Assembly: GCA_024636835.1 (NCBI GenBank)
Contig: JAGXGH010000064.1
Location: 1-64,000, forward strand
Origin: Verrucomicrobiales bacterium
GTDB lineage: Bacteria > Verrucomicrobiota > Verrucomicrobiia > Verrucomicrobiales > SLCJ01
DNA: 64,000 nucleotides
Reading direction: 5' to 3'
Positions 59,506-64,000 of the stretch are shown piece after piece. Position numbers and translations under genes: made by a program. Positions within the stretch are counted from its first letter, which is position 1; every line of letters starts with the position of its first letter. Below the pieces are notes generated by a model, which had not been told where the DNA came from, did no database searches, and saw nothing but the letters and a program-made list of their open reading frames with translations.

Positions 59506-60924
59506 TTATTCTTCGGTGTTTTCGAGCCATTGGTTGTATTGGGCGTGGGCGTAGTAGATGATGTTGACGCCGAGCTGGTAACAGCTTTCCCAGATCTCGC
59601 GGGGGACTCCGGAATGGCCGTCGGCCCAAGCGTCTCCAATGTCGCCTGGATGATAATACACGACGAGTCTACCGTCCACCACCCAGCCCAGCGCGTTCGA
59701 TCGACCGTGTGGGGCGACGATAGGAAGCTTGGGCAGTTGGTAGGGGATGCTGTGAATGGGATGGTCGAGATAGACGGAGATGGGTTCGACCTTGGGAAGG
59801 ACATTGCGCATCATGCCGACGAACTGGCCCTCCCATCCCGAGGAGCCGCCATTGTCGGCGAAGAGCATGCCGTGTTTTTCCAAGAGGTATTCGCGGAGGA
59901 TTTTTATTTCGGCATCGCTGACGCTGATGCCTTGTTGGCCGGTCATGTAGACCATCGGAGGGCTTTTTCGGGCGGGGAAGGCTTTGAGTCGCCGGATCTC
60001 CATTGGCTCGGGGCGGTCGCTGACTTTGTGACCTAGCCGGACGCCGTATTCGGTGAGCAGGTTGAGGTCAGAGCCGCGGTCCATATCTTGCTCCCAATCA
60101 CCGCCATCGTATTTCAGGCGAATGAAACGGACCTTGCCGCGCGTCGTTCCCGCCGAGTATCCCGCGCCATCGGCTTTCCCTTGGCCGATCTTGTAAAGAT
60201 GCTCGGTGACCTCGAGAACTCGAAGTTTCACATCATCGATAGGCGGAGGGTTGAACAGCACGCTGCTGTAGGGATTGATCACATATTTCTTCTTTTCGAC
60301 CTTCTGAATCTTCACTACTTGGCGAAGTTGCTTTTCCTCTCCACCACCGACAGGGGCTTCGTAAAGTGAGCAGCCGTTTAATTTGGTCAGGATAAGAAGC
60401 ATCAGCCCGAAGATGAAAGTGTAGCTGACGAGTGTAAAAACCGACTGGCGGAGTTTCGGGTTTTTCCTGCCAAAATACCATGCGCTGAGTCGACGTGGAT
60501 CCCAGATGCGCTTTTTTTCGTGGGAGTCGTTAGTGCGTTTTGTCTCCCTGTCGACCCACCAGACAACCCAAGCTAAGCCGATGAAAAATGCGCCGAAGAG
60601 TCCCGCGTTAGCGATAGACGAAGAGAGATTATACTTTGAGAAAACCAGTGGGAGGGATGTGAAGAACTGTGAAGCAGGAAGCCAAGAAAAGCTGAGGACT
60701 GCACGGAACGCGATCTTCGATTTCTTTCTGAAGTGCTTCGCCCAGTAATAACAAATGGGTGCAGCTGCGAGAAACCATAAAGCATGAAACCACGGCTCAA
60801 AGCGAAACCAGATGCGCGCGTCCAGCCAGAGAAGGCACCATAAAAGCGCATAGATCCCAGTCACCACGATCGGTTGACGGACGTGGTGCTGTAACGAATC
60901 CCAAGCCCCGCGAATGTTCATCAT
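59506..60924 (-). CDS. DUF4159 membrane protein
   Basis: 472 residues. Four to five hydrophobic segments occupy about residues 15-190. The C-terminal 260 residues are a DUF4159 domain: FIRLKYDGGDWEQDMDRGSD LNLLTEYG, PPMVYMTGQQGISVSDAEIK, ADNGGSSGWEGQFV, ALGWVVDGRLVVYYHPGDIG DAWADGHSG and LGVNIIYYAHAQYNQWL. The family resembles glutamine-amidotransferase-like folds but has no proven activity. It is coupled by an ATGA overlap to the preceding gene (60921-60924). Confidence 0.88.
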   Translation of the reverse strand: MMNIRGAWDSLQHHVRQPIVVTGIYALLWCLLWLDARIWFRFEPWFHALWFLAAAPICYYWAKHFRKKSKIAFRAVLSFSWLPASQFFTSLPLVFSKYNLSSSIANAGLFGAFFIGLAWVVWWVDRETKRTNDSHEKKRIWDPRRLSAWYFGRKNPKLRQSVFTLVSYTFIFGLMLLILTKLNGCSLYEAPVGGGEEKQLRQVVKIQKVEKKKYVINPYSSVLFNPPPIDDVKLRVLEVTEHLYKIGQGKADGAGYSAGTTRGKVRFIRLKYDGGDWEQDMDRGSDLNLLTEYGVRLGHKVSDRPEPMEIRRLKAFPARKSPPMVYMTGQQGISVSDAEIKILREYLLEKHGMLFADNGGSSGWEGQFVGMMRNVLPKVEPISVYLDHPIHSIPYQLPKLPIVAPHGRSNALGWVVDGRLVVYYHPGDIGDAWADGHSGVPREIWESCYQLGVNIIYYAHAQYNQWLENTEE

Positions 60925-61385
60925 TCAAGTTCTTTGAGGAAATCGTCGCTCGTGTTTTCAAGTGGATTCACATTCGAGGGTGCGGATGACTCATCACCAA
61001 TGCCGAGTGTGTCGGCCGGCTCGGGCTTTGCTTCGACTGCTGGTTCAGGTGAGGTTACAATCGGTTCCGGGGTGCTGGGATTAGCAACGGTTTCTGTATT
61101 ACTGTTCACGACAGGAGCCTCCTCATCTGCCATGAAATACGGGATGGCCGTGAATAGTAGGATTCCACCTGCGACGATCACCGTGGAGAGTAGTAATGAC
61201 TTAAACAGCCCACTGGATGCCACCAGTCCAAGCATTTCCTGAGGACTTTTTCCTTTCAGTTCGCGGAGGAAGGCTTGAACCTCTTTTACGGTTGCTTGGG
61301 AGTTACCACGAAGTTCACGCAGGTCGGCTTTGGTGCTCGCCATGGCGGTTCGTTTTGGTTGTGGGGAGTCGGAGTTGAGATTCAT
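60921..61385 (-). CDS. single-pass membrane protein of the ExbBD operon
   Basis: 154 residues. A charged N-terminal helix (ADLRELRGNSQATVKEVQAF LRELKGKSPQ) precedes one membrane segment (KSLLLSTVIVAGGILLFTAI), then a Pro/Glu/Thr-rich tail of about 60 residues. This layout is expected of a linker or TonB-like adaptor, but no TonB C-terminal domain is present. ATGA overlaps join it to the genes on both sides. Confidence 0.7.
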   Translation of the reverse strand: MNLNSDSPQPKRTAMASTKADLRELRGNSQATVKEVQAFLRELKGKSPQEMLGLVASSGLFKSLLLSTVIVAGGILLFTAIPYFMADEEAPVVNSNTETVANPSTPEPIVTSPEPAVEAKPEPADTLGIGDESSAPSNVNPLENTSDDFLKELE

Positions 61386-61795
61386 TGCTTAGATTGTTCC
61401 TCGGGTTCGAGAATGTGGACGAGGTCGCCGCCCGCTTCGCTGATGGCTGCGATGACTGGTTCGAAGTGGGTCGCTTTCGCTTCGCGGTGGACTTTGAGAA
61501 ATACATTACGTTGCCCCGCCGGAGTATCGCCAAGAACGGCGGACAAGGCGGAAGCGAGTTCATCGGTCGAGATCTCCTTGCCATCGAGATAGGTTTTGTA
61601 GCCAGTGTCGATGCTGACGGTGGCGCGAGGTGCAGCGGACATTTCTATGTCCTTCAATTCGGCTGGTTGCCATTGGATATGACTGTCGTTCTGACTGCGG
61701 GCGAGGATGACGAAAAAAATGAGCAGCAGAAAGCCGATGTCACCCATCGCGAACGAGGGGACAGATGCGGTGAGTTTCCGGCGTTGAAGCTTCAT
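61382..61795 (-). CDS. exbD: ExbD/TolR family protein, second copy
   Basis: 137 residues: a short cytoplasmic N terminus (KLQRRKLTASVPSFAMGD), one membrane helix (IGFLLLIFFVILARSQ) and a periplasmic domain (ATVSIDTGYKTYLDGKEIST, FLKVHREAKATHFEPVIAAI, GDLVHILEPEE). The membrane helix lacks the usual proton-coupling Asp of ExbD at the expected position, though the GDIGF segment just before it has one. It is paired with the preceding exbD and overlaps it by ATGA. Confidence 0.88.
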   Translation of the reverse strand: MKLQRRKLTASVPSFAMGDIGFLLLIFFVILARSQNDSHIQWQPAELKDIEMSAAPRATVSIDTGYKTYLDGKEISTDELASALSAVLGDTPAGQRNVFLKVHREAKATHFEPVIAAISEAGGDLVHILEPEEQSKQ

Positions 61796-62214
61796 TGAAC
61801 GTTGATGGTCTTTTCAGTTTCCAATTCAAGCGTGAGGATCCCACCGGCTTGATCGATGGCCTGTGAGACATTCAGCCAAATGGGGTAGGGAGTATCGGGT
61901 GCGCTTTTTACGACGACGATGCGGTCCTGCTCGCGAGTCTTCTTTTTCAGCTCACTTGCGATGCGTGTTTTGAACTCATCGATCTTTAGCGGACTACCGT
62001 TGAGGATGATGCTGGACGGCGTGATAGAGACTTCGATGTTCTGGCTCTGCTCGCGTTTTTCGGATTTGGATTCGGTTTTTGGCAGCGCCTGTGACATGCC
62101 GGTCTCGGGTTGCACCGCAGCACAGACGAGGAAGAAGATGATGAGTGTGAATGCGATATCCGAGCTCGCGCAGGCGGGCGGATCGACCAACATTTTTCCA
62201 CGCTTCAATTTCAT
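61792..62214 (-). CDS. exbD: ExbD/TolR family protein, first copy
   Basis: 140 residues. The N terminus (KLKRGKMLVDPPACASSDIA) is followed by a membrane helix (FTLIIFFLVCAAVQP) with an Asp directly before it, then a periplasmic domain (EVSITPSSIILNGSPLKIDE, QDRIVVVKSAPDTPYPIWLN, GGILTLELETE). This order matches ExbD/TolR, which with ExbB converts proton motive force into movement of a periplasmic partner. ATGA overlaps join it to exbB and to the second exbD. Confidence 0.9.
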   Translation of the reverse strand: MKLKRGKMLVDPPACASSDIAFTLIIFFLVCAAVQPETGMSQALPKTESKSEKREQSQNIEVSITPSSIILNGSPLKIDEFKTRIASELKKKTREQDRIVVVKSAPDTPYPIWLNVSQAIDQAGGILTLELETEKTINVQ

Positions 62215-62924
62215 GATTTGCCCTTGTCTAGCGTCATGCGCAGGGTGACGACTTCGATCAATTCGGCGGCCGAAGATTCGACCTGAAGAACGAAGTCGTT
62301 GATGATGCCGGTGAAGTAATTAAACGCCATGTAAGCAGGGATGCCGACCACGAGACCGAATGCGGTAGTCAGCAGTGCGACGCGGATACCTGAAGCGGCG
62401 GCTTGGACGATGTTCTGAGTGCCGATGTTTGCCTCGATATCGCCGAAGGCAACGATCATGCCTTGGACCGTTCCGAGGAACCCAAGCATCGGGGCTACCG
62501 AGGCGATCGTGGCGAGGATCGGCAGATGTTTCTCAAGGGCGGCGACAATGTTGACCCCGTAAGTTTCCATGCTCTTGATGACTTGTTGTTCCATCTGTGC
62601 CGGATCGTAGTTCAAACGCCGAAGCACTAGGAACTTCCGAAGGCCGCTTGATAGGATGGCAGGAACCGGACCGCGTGCGCTGTCGCAGAGTTGGAGTGAC
62701 TCTTCGATCTTGTCTTCCGAGAGAAGTGCGACGACTTCCTCGCGGAGCGCACTGGCATCGGTTTCGAGCAGTTTCAGACTGCGGTATCGCTCGATGATGA
62801 CCGCGATGGCAAGAACGAGCAGTACAAGCAGCGGCCACATGAAGACGCCACCTTCGAGGAGGAGTTTCATGGCGCCGCTTTCAAAGAATCCTGCGGCAAG
62901 TTGAGGTGGAGAACAGAGTTGCAT
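62211..62924 (-). CDS. exbB: MotA/TolQ/ExbB proton channel protein
   Basis: 237 residues with three membrane helices. MWPLLVLLVLAIAVIIERYR is the first helix; the proton-channel region contains LPILATIASVAPMLGFLGTV QGMIVAF and VALLTTAFGLVVGIPAYMAF NYF, the ExbB/TolQ signature. It is the first gene of the six-gene operon. The ATG at 62924 is accepted; an ATG at 62870 would remove 18 residues. The partner ligand or transported substrate is unknown. Confidence 0.92.
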   Translation of the reverse strand: MQLCSPPQLAAGFFESGAMKLLLEGGVFMWPLLVLLVLAIAVIIERYRSLKLLETDASALREEVVALLSEDKIEESLQLCDSARGPVPAILSSGLRKFLVLRRLNYDPAQMEQQVIKSMETYGVNIVAALEKHLPILATIASVAPMLGFLGTVQGMIVAFGDIEANIGTQNIVQAAASGIRVALLTTAFGLVVGIPAYMAFNYFTGIINDFVLQVESSAAELIEVVTLRMTLDKGKS

Positions 62925-63182
62925 AGGGACGTGTTGAATCAGGATGAGATAGATACGCGGCTAGGTGAAGTTGTAATTTCAATAGATTGGGATTTGGCGA
63001 AGTTGATAAAAAATATCGTCACCCATCCGATGATTTACAATCCGCCGACACCTCATTCCACCGCTCTGGAGGTGATACGTGCATGGCAGGAAAGTTCCGG
63101 ACTGCGGTTTCTGGGTGAAGGACCAGGTTACTTCGAAACCCTCTCCAAGCAGGCGACCAAAGGAAAAGTCAATGGCCCCAGA

Positions 63183-63259
63183 GAAAGAACAGATGCCAGG
63201 CATACAGTTGTCGTTAAACTCTTTAAAAGAACAGATGCCAGGCATATAGTTGTCGCTAA
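63183..63259. repeat. REP-like direct repeat pair
   Basis: Two 35-base copies (63183-63217 and 63225-63259), with 33 identical positions, each contain the small palindrome ATGCC-A-GGCAT (63192-63202 in the first). The spacing is 42 bases. They lie in the stretch 62925-63538, beside a REP-associated transposase remnant, which fits REP elements mobilised by such enzymes. The rest of this stretch shows no gene. Confidence 0.65.
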
Positions 63260-63445
63260 ATTCCTTAAGTCGTTGATGGTCAATGGTTTAAAAACTTAAT
63301 TTGATGTCGGAAAGCTGGCGCGGGAATCCGACTTCAACACATTATCCGCATCAAACAACACCCGAAGCGTGTAAAGGGGTGCCAGTCCTCGCAATTACGC
63401 GATTGACCACTACCCCCATCCCCTGCCTATCTACATCTGCTCCGC

Positions 63446-63513
63446 GTGCCTCGCATCGAATACTCAGGTGACGTTACCATGTCATGGCTCGTCGTGACGA
63501 CGGTAGAAAGGCC
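63446..63513 (+). pseudogene. REP-associated tyrosine transposase fragment (N terminus)
   Basis: Starting at GTG 63446 the frame reads VPRIEYSGD; after a one-base deletion near 63473 the next frame reads YHVMARRDDGRKA. Joined, this is the canonical beginning of Y1/REP transposases (MPRKPRIEYPGAVYHVMARG-type). The His-containing catalytic segment and everything beyond about residue 22 are missing. It is a different part of the gene from the fragment at 57681-57836 and is not its direct continuation. Confidence 0.75.
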
Positions 63514-63538
63514 GGAATTGGGCCCATTATCAGACGAT

Positions 63539-64000
63539 TCAAGATGACTTTTTGGATTTCCTTTTCTTCCTGGCTCTGCCGGTCTTGGTGCTTGGGCTCT
63601 CGCGGATTTCCTGCACGACGAGTGTGTCGTCGGTGAAAAGCAAGATGTGGCCCTGTTGGAGTAACCAGAAAAGATCGGCGGCGAATTCAACGGGCGGTGC
63701 CGTGCTGCCTTCCGGCAGAATACCTTTCCAGAGACCTTCGAGCTTGGCGGGTTTGTTATCGCGGATCCAGCCAACGATGATGGCGGGGCGATCGGCAAGA
63801 GTCACGCCGCGCGGCAGTGGCAGCGGACGGGCGGGACCTGTGAAAAGTTTTCCCTGACGTTTGAAAACCGGCAGGTGCTCGGCCTCCAATGCCTTGCAAA
63901 CGGCGGGAATCATGATTGCAGGATGATTGCGGGCATAGTTTCCAGCAAGTTTCAACGAAGTCATCAGTGACGGCGAAAGATTCTTCGGTAGCACGGAGGC
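63539..64000 (-). CDS. unknown protein, C-terminal part (5' end beyond the window)
   Basis: At least 153 residues open to the window edge, so the start is not visible; the GTG at 63994 is probably internal. The sequence shows a helical stretch ending NYARNHPAIMIPAVCKALEA, a basic-hydrophobic middle (LPLPRGVTLADRPAIIVGWI RDNK), VEFAADLFWLLQQGHILLFT DD and a Lys/Arg/Ser-rich tail (KKRKSKKSS). No family is recognised; the FWLLQQGHILLF strand resembles a winged-helix element, weakly. Confidence 0.55.
   Translation of the reverse strand, partial: ASVLPKNLSPSLMTSLKLAGNYARNHPAIMIPAVCKALEAEHLPVFKRQGKLFTGPARPLPLPRGVTLADRPAIIVGWIRDNKPAKLEGLWKGILPEGSTAPPVEFAADLFWLLQQGHILLFTDDTLVVQEIRESPSTKTGRARKKRKSKKSS

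Noticed and set aside
62901..63299. 132-codon plus-strand frame containing the two REP-like copies
   Set aside because: It starts inside exbB antisense and its tail is the repeat itself (TDARHTVVV and TDARHIVVA); no protein-like conservation.

Overview
The window is a bacterial chromosome segment of moderate GC content, most likely from the phylum Verrucomicrobiota. The phylum is inferred, not proven. Support comes from HZSA-type/sulfatase-modifier fusion proteins, Tat-exported Gfo/Idh/MocA and sugar-isomerase genes, an ExbB-ExbD-ExbD-DUF4159-TPR operon, secreted lineage-specific paralogues and many word-like intergenic repeats. The first 29 bases are leftover Nextera adapter, so position 1 is an assembly contig end. 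No rRNA, tRNA or CRISPR array was seen.

Layout. 30-2141: 3' part of trmD, a small membrane protein and an rluD gene broken by one missing base. 2268-6236: glycerate kinase, trxB, purE, purK. 6237-7019: decayed gene remnant and an 11-bp iterated motif. 7020-11645: small genes (two GNATs, murI, DUF2288, an RluA-type pseudouridine synthase, membrane proteins). 11804-16240: the minus-strand translation operon rpmI-rplT-pheS-pheT. 16641-18260: hybrid histidine kinase/receiver. 18261-18914: repeat-rich DNA. 18915-26583: five tandem, mostly translationally coupled, secreted proteins of an unrecognised family. 26936-35342: a minus-strand cluster of a two-domain Rid protein, a propeller/dihaem cytochrome, a second propeller, an HZSA-cytochrome-FGE-like fusion and an iron alcohol dehydrogenase, followed at 35384-35623 by an IclR regulator fragment. 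36111-37109: a HAD phosphatase fused to FolB. 37518-41847: hemQ-thiG-rodA-thiH-thiS. 42024-54614: ordinary housekeeping and stress genes (ferredoxin, DciA-like, ctaA, ctaB, DCC protein, M48 protease, dus, zinc peptidase, SOD, FxsA, MmcQ, lipoprotein, fatty acid desaturase). 54709-57660: Tat-exported oxidoreductase and two sugar isomerase genes, one a pseudogene. 57681-57836 and 63446-63513: remnants of REP-associated tyrosine transposases. 58004-62924: ExbB/ExbD/ExbD/membrane protein/DUF4159/TPR operon. 63539-64000: end of an unknown gene.

How the parts fit. Most of the window serves core functions: translation (rpmI, rplT, pheST, trmD, rluD, dus), purine and thiamine synthesis (purEK, thiGHS), haem maturation for terminal oxidase (hemQ, ctaA, ctaB), cell wall and shape (murI, rodA). 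The accessory parts are the five-gene secreted family, the periplasmic redox cluster and the proton-motive-force-driven ExbBD operon. The most striking observations are the HAD-FolB fusion, which could supply a phosphatase for folate synthesis; the coupled five-paralogue array; an identical 20-base repeat occupying the ribosome-binding position of both pheS and pheT; and RAYT transposase remnants beside a REP-like repeat pair.
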